Counted from the first letter of the stretch, positions 10,622 to 20,457 are shown. The stretch is DNA of 64,000 nucleotides from Uliginosibacterium aquaticum (GCF_012972705.2 NZ_JABCSC020000003.1:248001-312000); one strand, 5' to 3'. Numbers and translations are program-made. Notes: a model not told the origin generated them from the sequence alone.

Positions 10622-11631
10622 GCGGCCAATGCCTCAGGCTGATTGTTGTCGTCTTGCAGGCTGGGAGCCTGCTGGATGAAAAATTCGTCGATGGCGTCGA
10701 ACTGCTCCTGCGGCGTTTCGAGCTGGTTCAGGTGCTGGCGGAAGACCTGCGCGCCGGCGATGCCCTTGGTGTACCAGCCAATGTGCTTGCGGCCCACGCG
10801 TACACCACCGAGTTCGCCGTAGAAGGCATGCAGCTCGGCCAGATGGCTGCGGCAGATGGCGTGGATTTCGGCCAGCGCAGGGGCGGCGAGGGTTTCGCCG
10901 GTGGCGAGGTAATGCGCGATTTCGCGGAAGATCCACGGCCGGCCTTGCGCTGCACGACCAATCATCACGCCGTCGGCACCGGTGTAGTCGAGCACGAACT
11001 TGGCTTTTTGCGGCGAATCGATATCGCCATTGGCGATCACCGGGATACCGCGCTGGGACTTCACCGTGGCAATCGTGTCGTATTCGGCATTACCGGTGTA
11101 GAGATCGGCGCGGGTGCGGCCATGAATTGCGATCAGGCGGATGCCGGATTCCTCGGCAATGCGCGCGATAGTGGGCGCGTTGCGGTGCTCACGATCCCAG
11201 CCGGTGCGGAATTTCAGTGTCACCGGCACTTCCGGCACGGCGGCAACGACGCTTTCCAGAATCCGGGCGACCAGCAATTCATCGCGCATCAGCGCCGAGC
11301 CGGCGGCGACATTGCAGACTTTTTTGGCCGGGCAACCCATGTTGATGTCGATGATCTGGGCGCCATGATCACGATTGTGGCGGGCGGCGGCAGCCATCAT
11401 GGCCGGGTCCGAGCCTGCGATCTGGACCGAGATCGGGCCGCTCTCGCCCGCGTGGTCGGTGCGCCGGCGGGTCTTGTTGCTGGCGTAGAGGAGCGCGTTG
11501 GAGGTGACCATCTCGGACACGGCCAGGCCCGCACCGAGCTGCCTGCACAGCTGGCGGAAGGGGCGATCCGTCACGCCGGCCATGGGCGCGAGGAAGAGGT
11601 TGTTTTGTAACTGGAATCCAGCGAATTGCAT
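10618..11631 (-). CDS. dusB: tRNA-dihydrouridine synthase B
   Basis: DusB is an FMN enzyme that reduces specific uridines in the tRNA D-loop. The 337-residue TIM-barrel protein has the MAGVTDRPFRQLCRQLGA N-terminus, the DINMGCPAKKVCNV motif with the catalytic cysteine, the IHGRTRADLYTG block, the NGDIDSP segment, and the VMIGRAAQGRPWIF phosphate-binding end. It is the first gene of the minus-strand run dusB-fis-purH-purD; about 150 bases separate it from the unrelated tamB end upstream, where its promoter should lie. Confidence 0.95.
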   Translation of the reverse strand: MQFAGFQLQNNLFLAPMAGVTDRPFRQLCRQLGAGLAVSEMVTSNALLYASNKTRRRTDHAGESGPISVQIAGSDPAMMAAAARHNRDHGAQIIDINMGCPAKKVCNVAAGSALMRDELLVARILESVVAAVPEVPVTLKFRTGWDREHRNAPTIARIAEESGIRLIAIHGRTRADLYTGNAEYDTIATVKSQRGIPVIANGDIDSPQKAKFVLDYTGADGVMIGRAAQGRPWIFREIAHYLATGETLAAPALAEIHAICRSHLAELHAFYGELGGVRVGRKHIGWYTKGIAGAQVFRQHLNQLETPQEQFDAIDEFFIQQAPSLQDDNNQPEALAA

Positions 11632-11781
11632 GGCGACGGGCAGGCGCGGCGCTGCGCAGAAATGGAGCAGGGAAGGGGCGCGATTCTACCCGAAGCGCGC
11701 TGAGGATTGCTTACTTTTTGCGCAGCAAATGTGGCGTATCAACAAGTGGCCTTGCTCGCTGGCAGGCAGAGGCCGCAGCGT

Positions 11782-14700
11782 CTACTTGCTGCGGCCGAAA
11801 CGCAGGGCGTAATGCAGGTCCAGCGAGTTATCGCTGCCAGTGCGGCCGACCAGGGTCAGGGCGCGCGAGAGGCGGTAGCTGAGCTTTACCACGCTGCCCG
11901 CGTCGAGCATGGATTCTTCGTAGGCGATGGAAAAACGGTTGAAGAGGGTTTTACCGACAGTCAGGATCTGATCGTTCGATTCGCTGGTGCTGCTGTTGCT
12001 GAAGCCGCCGGTACTGGCGATGCGGCTGCCGCGCCCATTGCTGCTGCCATCGAGCGAGCCGGTGCGCATCTCGAATTGATCGATGCCGAGATTCTGGGCG
12101 ATCCGAGTGTCACCGAGCAGGCCGGCGGCGGCGGAGATCAGCAGGCTGGCGTCGGTGCCGGTGTAACCCTCGTCCGGGCCGCGCCCGAAGAGCATCCAGC
12201 TGAGCTTTTCCTGATCCGGCAGATCCGGTTCGGACACCAGCCTGACCTTCGGTTTTTGCAGGCTGCCGGTGACCTCGACGCCCGCCTCCACGCTGGGGGT
12301 GCTGCGCAGGGCGAGGATGTTGAGGCCGGGGTTGCCGACCGGGCCGACGAAGTTGAGCAGGCCGCGGCGGATGTCGAGGCGTGCGCCATAGGCTTCGAAG
12401 AGGCCACCGCTGGCGTCGACCGAGCCATTCACGCGCAGCGGATCGGCATCGCTGCTCCTCAGGCGCAGTTCGCCGGCCAGGCGGGTGTTGAGACCGGCGC
12501 CCTTGAAGTAGAAGGCCGGGCCGAGATCGGCGCTGAGGTCGATGCGTACCCCATAGGCTGAGGATTTGCGCGTTTCCTTGCCGCGCACCCGCACGTCGTC
12601 CGAAAGCTGGGGCCGACTGGCCGGCGGCATTTCGAAGCGGGCCGCGTCAGCCTTGAGCTTGCCGCTGAGGGAGAGGTGCTCATCTTCCACCCGTGCATCG
12701 GCCTGGCCCGAGAGCAGCAGCCAGCTGCCCGGCTTTTGCATCACGCCGACGCGCTCGGCCGCAATCGCCAGATCGCCCTTGCCGCTGGTAAGGTTCAGCC
12801 CGCCACGCGCTTCGAGCCGGCCGGGCTGGGCGGTCAGGCGTTCCAGCGGCAGGCGTGCATCTTGTGGCAAGGCCCGGTGCGGGGCATCGAAGCTGAGCTG
12901 GCGTACACTGAGCTGATCCCCGAGCAGCTCGATGTCGAGCGCCCCCTTATCCAGCCACAAACCGGTATCCGGCCATTGCAGGCCGAGCCCCTCGCCGTGC
13001 AGGCGGGCCTGCCACTGCGGCGTCTGCAGCGAACCGGCCAGCGCGGCCTCGCCCTTGAGGCGGCCACTGGCGCGCAGGCTCTTGTTGACCAGTGCGGCGA
13101 GGACCGATAGATCGGGTAGCGCCAGTTCGGCCTGGCCTTGCAGCGGGCGCTCGAGCAGTGGCGGAGAGTCCGGCGCGCTGGGCAGGCTCAGGCTGGCCTG
13201 CAGGCGACCGGCTAGATTGCTGAGAATCTGCACTTGCAGACTGCTGCGGGTATTGCTGAGGCTGGCGCTGGCTTCCAGGGTGGTGAGACCCAGCGCGCGG
13301 CCGTCGGCCAGCTGCAGATCGCCGCTGCTGCGCGCGAGGCGCATGTGGCCGGCCTGTAGCGGTGGGTAGTACACATCCCAATCGCCGTCGAGGCGCAGAT
13401 CGCCCGGCAGTTTCAGCAACGGCGCCGGGGCCAGGCCTTGAAGGCTGCCGCGGCTGTGGAGCTGGCCGGCCAGCCAGTCGAGCTGGAGGAGATTGAGGCG
13501 GGCTTCGCCGAGGCGGAACTCGCTGTTGCCCAACTGCACGCCCTGAGTGCCGACACTGAGGGTTTCATTGCGAACCAGTTGCAGCGGCAGGGCGGCGCCG
13601 TCCAGTGTCAGGCGGGTCAGCTGACCTTGCCAGTGCGTGGCTTTCAGATCAGCCGCGCCTTGCGCCTCTGCCTGCAGGGCGAGCTTGCCCTGGTGTGCCT
13701 GCAGGCTGGCGTGGTGTTGTTGCAGGCTGCCGTCGATCCGGGCACCGAGCTGCTCAAGCGGATTTTGGCCCTCGATCTGCAGCTGACCGAGGCTCAGTTG
13801 CAGCAGCAAGGGGGCGCTGGGTTGCGGCGAGAAGTGCAGCTCGGCGTCGAGTGCCTTGAGCTGGAAGTAGCCGGGGGCGCCGAGTTGTGGGCTGCTGGCC
13901 TGGAGTTCCAGTGCCGGGGCGGCCAGTGCACCGCGCAAACGGGCTTGTGCGCGGAGGCTGCCGGCCAGGCCCAGTTGCTCCAGGTGAGGGGCGGTCAGCG
14001 TGAGTTCGAGCAGGTCATCGCGCTGGCCGAGGCGGCCCTTGATGTCGAGCTGGTTGGCGCCGGCCACGAGCTGCAGGCGGCCGATTTCCAGTTGTGCGTT
14101 GGCGAACAGGAGTTGGCCTTCGCCGCTCAGGGCGTGGCCGGCCACGCTGGAGTCGCGCAGGCTGAAGCTGGCTTGGGCGCGCGCTTGGGCGCCCAATCGG
14201 CCGCTGGCGTCGAGGTGGGCATTCAGGCGGGTGACCGGCAGGGCCGCGAAGCGGGCGAGGTCGAGCGCCTCCATCCGGCCCTGCAGGCTGAACTCGCCCG
14301 AGGCTTGCTCGAAGCGGCCGCTGGCCTGCAGGCGGGCCGGGCCGCTGGCGAGTTCCAGTGCTTCGAGCTGGAGGCTGCTGGCGTCACGGTGCGCGCGCGC
14401 TTTGAGCTGCAGGCGCTTGTCGCTGAGTTGCAGATCGAGGGATTGCGCTTGGGTCGCGATGCGGCTATCGAAGCGCCCATTGAGGCTCGCCGGCAAGGCC
14501 TTTGAGTGCAGGGCGGCGGGGTTCAGGGCGTAGATCCGGCCGGCCAGATCAAGGTGGCCGGCCTGCCATTCACCTGTGCCGGCGAGCTGACCGGCACGGC
14601 CCAGATCGAGCTGCCAGCGGCTCAGGCTCAGGCGCTCGGCCTGCCAGCGTCCGGTGAGGTTCAGGTGCTGCACCGGCAAGAGATCGCGCTCGGACAGGCC

Positions 14701-15585
14701 CGGGCGTTGGTTGCGGGCTTCGAGCTGGAAGTCCTGCGCATTGCTGCGGGCTTCGATATCGATGCGGGCTACGGGCGCGGCGGCGAACCAGCTGTGCGGA
14801 TCGAGGCCGCGCAAGTTCAGCTCGGCAGCTCGCAAGGGCTGAGGCTGGAAGGGTTCGAGCTGGAGATGGCCGTTGCCATTCAGGCTGCCGCTGGCGTCCA
14901 GGCTGACATGCAGGGCGCTGAGCTTGCCCTCGGTGCGGGTGTTCAGCAAGAAGGCCTGTTCGCCTTTCTGCTCGAGCTGCAGGCGGGCCGCCAGAGCGTG
15001 CGGCGCCGCAGTGGCGAGGCTGGCTTCACCGCTGAGGGCCAGGCGCTGGCTGCGCAGGCTGGCGAGATTCAGCCGGTAGCCAGCGGCATCCGCGTCGAGA
15101 CTGGCTTCGAGGCCCTTCAGGCTGCCAGGCAGGCCGGCGATTTCGAGTGTGCTGACGGCCAGACGGTGGACGCGCAGGCTGAGCGGTGGGGCCGGAATGT
15201 CCGGCGCCTGCAGCGGGCTGTCGTCGCCGGGCGCCGCGGTGAAGTGGACGCGGGCGGCTTGCAGCAGATCGGCTTCGAAGCGCCCGTGCAGCAGGGCGGC
15301 CGGTTGCCAGGCGAGGCTCAGGGCGTCGATTTCCAGATGGCTGCCATCGGCACCCTGCCAGCGCAGGCTGGCCAGTTCCAGTGGCCCCAGCAGGCGGCCG
15401 TGCAGTCCTTGCAATTGAAGGCCCGGGACGAAGCCTTGCGCACCACGCCCGACGGCCTGCAGGCCGCTGTCGCTGGTCACCAGCCAGCCGAGGCCGCCCG
15501 CCAGGACCAGGCTGGCAGCGGCACTGGCCCACAATGTGGGGCGCAGAACACCTGCCAGCGTGGGGAGCAGGTGGAGCTTGGGCAT
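11782..15585 (-). CDS. tamB: TamB, inner-membrane-anchored translocation and assembly module subunit
   Basis: TamB is a very large envelope protein that forms a beta-taco bridge across the periplasm. With TamA it supports outer-membrane protein assembly and, in related AsmA-like proteins, phospholipid transport. I start it at ATG 15585, whose bases overlap the tamA stop (TGATG), giving 1267 residues; the frame continues 12 codons upstream inside tamA. An N-terminal membrane anchor (about residues 18-42) is followed by long repetitive beta-rich sequence full of LQL, GxL and LSG patterns. The conserved TamB C-terminal domain is recognisable by ALRSTPSVEAGVEVTGS, KLSWMLFGRGPDE and the terminal LDLHYALRFGR. 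Confidence 0.93.
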   Translation of the reverse strand: MPKLHLLPTLAGVLRPTLWASAAASLVLAGGLGWLVTSDSGLQAVGRGAQGFVPGLQLQGLHGRLLGPLELASLRWQGADGSHLEIDALSLAWQPAALLHGRFEADLLQAARVHFTAAPGDDSPLQAPDIPAPPLSLRVHRLAVSTLEIAGLPGSLKGLEASLDADAAGYRLNLASLRSQRLALSGEASLATAAPHALAARLQLEQKGEQAFLLNTRTEGKLSALHVSLDASGSLNGNGHLQLEPFQPQPLRAAELNLRGLDPHSWFAAAPVARIDIEARSNAQDFQLEARNQRPGLSERDLLPVQHLNLTGRWQAERLSLSRWQLDLGRAGQLAGTGEWQAGHLDLAGRIYALNPAALHSKALPASLNGRFDSRIATQAQSLDLQLSDKRLQLKARAHRDASSLQLEALELASGPARLQASGRFEQASGEFSLQGRMEALDLARFAALPVTRLNAHLDASGRLGAQARAQASFSLRDSSVAGHALSGEGQLLFANAQLEIGRLQLVAGANQLDIKGRLGQRDDLLELTLTAPHLEQLGLAGSLRAQARLRGALAAPALELQASSPQLGAPGYFQLKALDAELHFSPQPSAPLLLQLSLGQLQIEGQNPLEQLGARIDGSLQQHHASLQAHQGKLALQAEAQGAADLKATHWQGQLTRLTLDGAALPLQLVRNETLSVGTQGVQLGNSEFRLGEARLNLLQLDWLAGQLHSRGSLQGLAPAPLLKLPGDLRLDGDWDVYYPPLQAGHMRLARSSGDLQLADGRALGLTTLEASASLSNTRSSLQVQILSNLAGRLQASLSLPSAPDSPPLLERPLQGQAELALPDLSVLAALVNKSLRASGRLKGEAALAGSLQTPQWQARLHGEGLGLQWPDTGLWLDKGALDIELLGDQLSVRQLSFDAPHRALPQDARLPLERLTAQPGRLEARGGLNLTSGKGDLAIAAERVGVMQKPGSWLLLSGQADARVEDEHLSLSGKLKADAARFEMPPASRPQLSDDVRVRGKETRKSSAYGVRIDLSADLGPAFYFKGAGLNTRLAGELRLRSSDADPLRVNGSVDASGGLFEAYGARLDIRRGLLNFVGPVGNPGLNILALRSTPSVEAGVEVTGSLQKPKVRLVSEPDLPDQEKLSWMLFGRGPDEGYTGTDASLLISAAAGLLGDTRIAQNLGIDQFEMRTGSLDGSSNGRGSRIASTGGFSNSSTSESNDQILTVGKTLFNRFSIAYEESMLDAGSVVKLSYRLSRALTLVGRTGSDNSLDLHYALRFGRSK

Positions 15586-17318
15586 CAGAAGGGAATCGCC
15601 AGCGAGAAGTGGGCGCGCCATTCGTGCTCGCGTTCGCCCCAGGCGAGATCAAGCGCCAGCGGGCCGACCGGGCTGCGCCAGCGCGGGCCGAAGCCTATCG
15701 CACGGGCGAGGCGGAAGTCACCGAGTTCATCCCGCGCGTCGCCGGCGTCTACGAAGCTAGCGGCCCCCCAGCTCGGACCGAACCAGTGGGTGTATTCGGC
15801 GCTGAGCACGGCGAGGTAGCGCGCGCCATACACGGTACTGCCTTCCTGGATGCCGAGGCTCTGGTAGCGATAACCACGCACGGACTGGGAGCCGCCGGTG
15901 CGGAACAGCCAGTCGCTCGGGATGCCTTCGGTTTCGTGGGTGAGGGTGGCGCCCAGCTCGGTGCGCAGGGACAGGGTGTCGATGCTGCCGATGGGTAGGT
16001 AGTAGTGGCCGCGCCCGTGGATGCGGAAGAAGGCCTCATCCGGCCGGGTCGGACGCACGCCGCCGCCGAGCTGGCCCATCAGGGCCACGCCACGACGCGG
16101 CGCGGTGGCAGAGTCGAGATGGCGCCAGGACCACATGCGGTTGAGTGTGATGGCGCGATTGTCCTGCGTGTCACGATCCGGGCTGGACTGGGTCTCGGCC
16201 TGCCAGTTGAGCGTGTCGCGGATTTCGAGTGCGCCGCGCGAGTGCGTGCGGATGATGCCGTAGGCCGCACTCTCGGTGTAGAGGTTCTCGATGTCGGAGC
16301 GTTCGCCGCCGATACCAAAACCGTAATTGGCGCCGAAGCGGGTGCGTGGCATGAAGACGTCCACGAAAGCGGCCTGGCGGCGCTGTTCGAGATCCGCGCC
16401 GGTATGCATTTCCCAGCCGCGTCCGAAGAGGTCAGAGGTGTCGAAGGCGAGGCCGACGCGTGCCCCGGTATTCGAGCTGTAGCCGATGCTGCTGCTGATG
16501 GCGTGGGCTTCGCGCTCGGCGAGGCGGACCAACACCTCACGCACCTGCGGTTCGGGGCTGTTTGCCGCGGCCGGAGGTTGAAGCTCTACCTGCACGGCCG
16601 AGAAGTAGGGAGTGCGCTGCAGGGATTGCTGCAGCTCCAGCATCGCATCGGTGCTGAAGGGCTCCCCCGGGATGACTCCGATGGCATAGCGTGCGGCGAG
16701 GCTCTCGCTATGGCGCTTGAGCCCGCTGTAGCGGATCTGGCCGAAGACCGCGCGCGGATTGCTGCGATAGACGAGACTCAGGACCACGCTGGCGCTGGCC
16801 GGATCCACCTCGGCATCGCTGCTGATCAGGCTGGCATCCGGGAAGTGTTCGCTGCCAAGCTGGGTCAGCAGGTTGGTCTTGGCGCGCTCCCAGTCATCCT
16901 GGCTGAAGGCCGTGCCGGCCGGCAGCAACCAGCTCTCCTGCAGCTGTGCCTGCTCCTCGGCCGTGAGGGATCCTTCAATCTGCAGGGCCACGCGGGTGAT
17001 GTGGGCCCGCGGACCGCTGTCCACCTCCAGCAGCAGATCGGCATCAAGCATGTTCATGCGCAGCTGCGGGCTGAAGTAGCCGGCGGTGGCGAGCAGCTCG
17101 CGGGTCTGCCGTTCGAGGCTGTGTTGCTGTGAATCGCGCCACTCGCCGCCGCGTGCCAGCTCATCCGCGTCATATACAAGATGAGTCCGGAGCAGCGTCA
17201 GCACATCGGCCGGCGCTTCGATCCGTAGCGCTGCACCGGCCATACCCGTCCAGCACAGGGCCAGCAGGCAGGCGAGCAGACGGGCAGGGCTGCGCTTTGG
17301 GCAGGGCGGGCGCTTCAT
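15585..17318 (-). CDS. tamA: TamA, Omp85-family outer-membrane assembly protein
   Basis: TamA is an outer-membrane beta-barrel with periplasmic POTRA domains that works with TamB. The 577-residue precursor has a signal peptide ending near AGAAL, three POTRA-like modules up to about residue 260, and a 16-strand barrel domain. The barrel shows Omp85 signatures such as FRTGGSQSVRGYRYQSLG (the VRGY/F lid motif) and GFGPRWRSPVGPLALDLAWG, and the chain ends in phenylalanine (SLAIPF) as expected for a BAM substrate. Its stop overlaps the tamB start. The AI-2E-family permease gene ends 11 bases upstream, so the three genes form one transcription unit. Confidence 0.94.
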   Translation of the reverse strand: MKRPPCPKRSPARLLACLLALCWTGMAGAALRIEAPADVLTLLRTHLVYDADELARGGEWRDSQQHSLERQTRELLATAGYFSPQLRMNMLDADLLLEVDSGPRAHITRVALQIEGSLTAEEQAQLQESWLLPAGTAFSQDDWERAKTNLLTQLGSEHFPDASLISSDAEVDPASASVVLSLVYRSNPRAVFGQIRYSGLKRHSESLAARYAIGVIPGEPFSTDAMLELQQSLQRTPYFSAVQVELQPPAAANSPEPQVREVLVRLAEREAHAISSSIGYSSNTGARVGLAFDTSDLFGRGWEMHTGADLEQRRQAAFVDVFMPRTRFGANYGFGIGGERSDIENLYTESAAYGIIRTHSRGALEIRDTLNWQAETQSSPDRDTQDNRAITLNRMWSWRHLDSATAPRRGVALMGQLGGGVRPTRPDEAFFRIHGRGHYYLPIGSIDTLSLRTELGATLTHETEGIPSDWLFRTGGSQSVRGYRYQSLGIQEGSTVYGARYLAVLSAEYTHWFGPSWGAASFVDAGDARDELGDFRLARAIGFGPRWRSPVGPLALDLAWGEREHEWRAHFSLAIPF

Positions 17319-17329
17319 CCGGGGCGGTT

Positions 17330-18460
17330 TCAGTCCGCGGCCTGCGCAGCATCTACCACGGCCACGGCCACGGGCTCGCTTAGCAGTGGGGCGCTGGTAT
17401 TGGGGGCTTCATCCTCGGCCAGCCAGGAGCCGGCCAGGGTGTAGCTGATCGCCAGCAGCAGCGGGCCGAGGAAAATGCCCAGCAGACCGAAGCTCATCAG
17501 GCCGCCGATCACCCCCGCGAGGATCAGCAGCAGCGGCAGATCTGCGCCAAGCCTGATCAGCCAGGGACGCAGCACGTTGTCGAGATTCACTACCACCAGC
17601 GTCCACACCAGCAGGAAGGTTCCCATACCGCTCTGATCCGTGCTGTAGAGCCAGATCACGGCAGGTGCCAGCACGGGCAGCACGCCCAGCTGGGCGATGC
17701 ACAGGATCAGCATCAGGGCGGTGAGCACGGCCGCCATCGGAATACCCGAGATCAGCAGGCCGATGCCGCCAAGCAAGGCCTGCACGACGGCGGTAACGCC
17801 TACGCCGAGCGCTACCCCGCGAATGGCTCCCACCCCCAGCTCGAGCATGCTTTCGCCACGCTTGCCGCCCAGTTTGTGGGCGAAGCGGCGCAGGGTGGCG
17901 GCCGTGGCTTCGCCGTTCATGTAGAGAATGGCGGCGAGCACGATGGCCAGCAGGATCTGCAGCAGGATCAGGCCGAGGCCACCGATGCGCGCGGCAAACC
18001 ATTTGCTGAGGCTGCCCAGATGCGGCACCACCTTGGCAGCCAGTCCCTGCGCGCCGAGTTCGGCAAACTGGCCCCACAGCTCGGCCAGGCGCGGCCCGGC
18101 GAGCGGTAGGCCAGCCAGCCAGGCTGGGGCGGAGGGGACTTTCATGCCTTCAACATTGCTGACCAGGGCGATCAACTGGTCCGAATGATCCAGCAAGGTC
18201 GTGATGGCGGCCATGAAGGGCAGGAACAGGGCCAGCAACAGGATTCCGATCAGGGCCAGTACTGCAAGGCTACGACGGCCCCACAGGCGTTTTTCGAGGC
18301 GCAGCATCAGTGGCCAGGATGCCACGACGATCATCGTCGCCCAGGTCAGTGCCAGCAAGAACGGCGACAGTACCCACAGCGAAGCGAGCAGCAGGCCACA
18401 GGTGAGGGTGACGCTCAGGAGGGTCTGGGCGAGGTCACGGCGGTGCGGAAAGGCAGGCAT
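17330..18460 (-). CDS. AI-2E/PerM-family inner-membrane transporter (YdiK-like)
   Basis: A 376-residue polytopic membrane protein. Members of this family include the AI-2 exporter TqsA, PerM and YdiK; substrates of most are unknown. Started at ATG 18460 it has about eight hydrophobic spans, with a paired span at the N-terminus, a large soluble segment (about residues 95-180), and the family-typical C-terminal block PWLIRLGADLPLLLILAGVIGG followed by GLLGIFLGPLLLAI. The frame runs 34 codons further upstream, but that part lacks membrane character. The closest match I recall is E. coli YdiK. It is the first gene of a run with tamA and tamB, a linkage that might reflect envelope biogenesis. Confidence 0.85.
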   Translation of the reverse strand: MPAFPHRRDLAQTLLSVTLTCGLLLASLWVLSPFLLALTWATMIVVASWPLMLRLEKRLWGRRSLAVLALIGILLLALFLPFMAAITTLLDHSDQLIALVSNVEGMKVPSAPAWLAGLPLAGPRLAELWGQFAELGAQGLAAKVVPHLGSLSKWFAARIGGLGLILLQILLAIVLAAILYMNGEATAATLRRFAHKLGGKRGESMLELGVGAIRGVALGVGVTAVVQALLGGIGLLISGIPMAAVLTALMLILCIAQLGVLPVLAPAVIWLYSTDQSGMGTFLLVWTLVVVNLDNVLRPWLIRLGADLPLLLILAGVIGGLMSFGLLGIFLGPLLLAISYTLAGSWLAEDEAPNTSAPLLSEPVAVAVVDAAQAAD

Positions 18461-18702
18461 GGGGGCGCTCCGGCTGGACGGCAATGGACGGGTGTTCAAT
18501 GATAAGCGAATCGGCTGGAGGCGCTGCTGCCCGCATGGTGCACAGCCGCAGCGGCCGGGCATGGGCGCTGCTACATCAATTTGCAGACGCGGATCAAAAG
18601 TGTTGGTTCGAAGCCTTGAGCAATACCACTGCCGATGCTAGGGTTGCGACCGGTATCATGCCTTCACTTCCGGCGTGGCCTGACGCTGGAGTATTTCCCC
18701 TC

Positions 18703-19968
18703 ATGAATCACCTTGCCTCTCCCGAACTCGCGCACCGGGATGCCCCGTCCGGAACTGCCGGGCGATTGAGCCCGCCCAACACCGCGCAGCGTCCTCAGCT
18801 CAGTGCGGCGGAAGCGGCGGCGTTCGTGGCGGCGGCGTATTTCGCCGAGGGCGGCCTGCACGCCGCGCCGGACGGCCCTTGGCGGCCTGCCGCCATTGCC
18901 GATTCGCGTGCCGACTTCGTCGTCGGCCCCGGCGGCAGTCATGCCAGTGTGCAGGCCGCAGTGAATGCGGCGATCCGCAGTGGCCGCGTCGAGCGTCAGT
19001 ACATTCACATCCTGCCCGGCGTGTATCGCGGGGCGGTCTATATCCCGGCCTTTGCGCCGCCGCTGAGCCTCGTCGGCTGCGGCTGCCATGGCTCCGACGT
19101 GCGCATTGAGCTATGCCTCGATTCGCGTATGACGGTGGCGGAGTACATTCAGCGTGTGAATCCGGCCGCTGAATTCCAGCCCGGAGATCCGGCTTGGCAT
19201 ATGTATCAGGCCTGCGCCGGGCGTCCGGACGACAAGAGTATCGATACTCCCAGCGCGGCCGTGTTCTGGAGCCAGGCCAGCGATCTGCAGCTGAAGAATT
19301 TCAGCATCGTAAACAGCCAGCTCGACACGGTGGATGGCAGCACTCACCAGGCCGTGGCCCTGCGCAGCGATGGTGATCGCTGCCAGCTCGAAGGCCTGCG
19401 CCTGATCAGCCGCCAGGACACCTTCTTCTGCAATGCCGGCGAGGCCCCGCGTGCCGCCAATGCGATGGGCGCTTACGCCCGTGATCGCGATGCCCGCGTG
19501 CTGGCGACCGAGTGCTACATCGAAGGTGATACCGACTATGTGTTCGGCAGTGCCAGCGCCGTGTTCCAGCGCTGTGAGTTTCATTCCGTTTCCAGCCGGC
19601 GCCGTGCACCGACCATCGTGTTTGCGCCGGACACGCATCCGGGCAAGCGCTTCGGCTTCCTCGCGCTGGACTGCCGCTTCACTGCAGACGCCTGGCTGCA
19701 ACAGGATGGCCGCAGCTTCCTTGGCCGCAGCTGGGATCAGGGCGCTGGCAATACCGGCTACCTGCCAGGCAAGACGGCCAACGGCCAGCTCGTGATCCGC
19801 GACAGTTTCATAGACGCCGCCTGTGGCGCCGACAGCCCCTGGGACCACGCCGCCACCACGCGCCGGCCGCACCGCGGCAATGCCGATCCGGCACGCGATC
19901 TGGATGACCCGGGCTTCAACCGCCTGTGGGAGTTCAACAATTACGGGCCGGGGGCGGTCGCGCGCTGA
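18703..19968 (+). CDS. Pectinesterase-family (CE8) protein, PemB/YbhC-like
   Basis: CE8 enzymes remove methyl esters from pectin. The 421-residue protein has the right-handed beta-helix signatures: QDTFFCNAG (catalytic Asp), GDTDYVFGSASAVF (second catalytic Asp in the DTDFIFG motif) and FLGRSWDQ (the LGRPW arginine). Inserts and spacing resemble the PemB/YbhC branch, whose E. coli member is an outer-membrane lipoprotein, rather than secreted plant-like esterases. I chose ATG 18703, preceded by GGAG 11 bases upstream; the frame is open to 18484, with ATG 18658 another option. No start gives an obvious signal peptide or lipobox, which is odd for the family. A pectate lyase lies 30 kb downstream. 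Confidence 0.88.
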   Translation: MNHLASPELAHRDAPSGTAGRLSPPNTAQRPQLSAAEAAAFVAAAYFAEGGLHAAPDGPWRPAAIADSRADFVVGPGGSHASVQAAVNAAIRSGRVERQYIHILPGVYRGAVYIPAFAPPLSLVGCGCHGSDVRIELCLDSRMTVAEYIQRVNPAAEFQPGDPAWHMYQACAGRPDDKSIDTPSAAVFWSQASDLQLKNFSIVNSQLDTVDGSTHQAVALRSDGDRCQLEGLRLISRQDTFFCNAGEAPRAANAMGAYARDRDARVLATECYIEGDTDYVFGSASAVFQRCEFHSVSSRRRAPTIVFAPDTHPGKRFGFLALDCRFTADAWLQQDGRSFLGRSWDQGAGNTGYLPGKTANGQLVIRDSFIDAACGADSPWDHAATTRRPHRGNADPARDLDDPGFNRLWEFNNYGPGAVAR

Positions 19969-19974
19969 ACAGGG

Positions 19975-20003
19975 CTGACACCTGGCGCGCAATTTCGTAC
20001 TAA
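19975..20003 (+). promoter_or_regulatory. Candidate sigma-70 promoter of the copper operon
   Basis: CTGACA (19975-19980) and TACTAA (19998-20003) are separated by 17 bases, directly upstream of the first gene of the copper operon. Transcription would begin close to 20010, leaving almost no leader before ATG 20013. No CusR- or CueR-type operator was recognised. Confidence 0.4.
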
Positions 20004-20012
20004 ACTCCAGCC

Positions 20013-20390
20013 ATGCGTGCCCTGTTCCGCCTCCTCTGCATCTGCCTGCTGGCTCTGAGCGTTCCCGTTCAGGGCCTGGCGGCCGTACAGATGAGCCTGC
20101 TCTTTCCGGTGGCCGGGCAGGATCAGCCGGTGGCCGAAAACCTGCACGCCAGTTGCCATGGCGCCAGTACCGCGGCGGATGGTGGCAGCTCGCAGCAAGA
20201 GCGCGGCCAGCACCACGCCCCCCTCAAGCTCAAGGCCTGCGGCAGTTGCTGTGGAGCCATGCTCGACGCCAGCGTCGTGCCGTCCGCTCTGCCGACGCAG
20301 GCTGGCAGCAGCTACCTGCTGTTGCCCGCTGGCACTCCGCCGAGCCATATTCCGGACGGCCTCGAGCGTCCGCCCAGACGCCTTTCCTGA
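20013..20390 (+). CDS. Small secreted Cys/His protein heading the copper operon
   Basis: A 125-residue protein of unknown function with a clear signal peptide (hydrophobic core 6-18, cleavage near LAA). The mature part has a HASCHG motif, a His/Gln-rich stretch and a CGSCC cluster, all plausible soft-metal ligands. Small proteins of this general kind (DUF2946-like, or CopL-like leaders) often precede copper resistance genes, but I cannot make a firm family assignment. It is the first gene of a run into cusF, a cupredoxin and cusCBA, 67 bases before cusF. Its position suggests a role in copper binding, sensing or regulation of the downstream genes. Confidence 0.6.
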   Translation: MRALFRLLCICLLALSVPVQGLAAVQMSLLFPVAGQDQPVAENLHASCHGASTAADGGSSQQERGQHHAPLKLKACGSCCGAMLDASVVPSALPTQAGSSYLLLPAGTPPSHIPDGLERPPRRLS

Positions 20391-20457
20391 ACTCCGCCTC
20401 AAGCGCTGGCAGCCTTCTGCCCGCCATTTGTCGTTGTACTCAATTCAGGAAATTGCC

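Noticed and set aside
13438-15819. Two long plus-strand open frames (355 and 437 codons) opposite tamB
   Set aside because: They lie wholly antisense to a clearly conserved tamB-tamA pair, are rich in Gly/Ala/Gln/Val as expected from mirrored GC-rich codons, and show no domain signatures.
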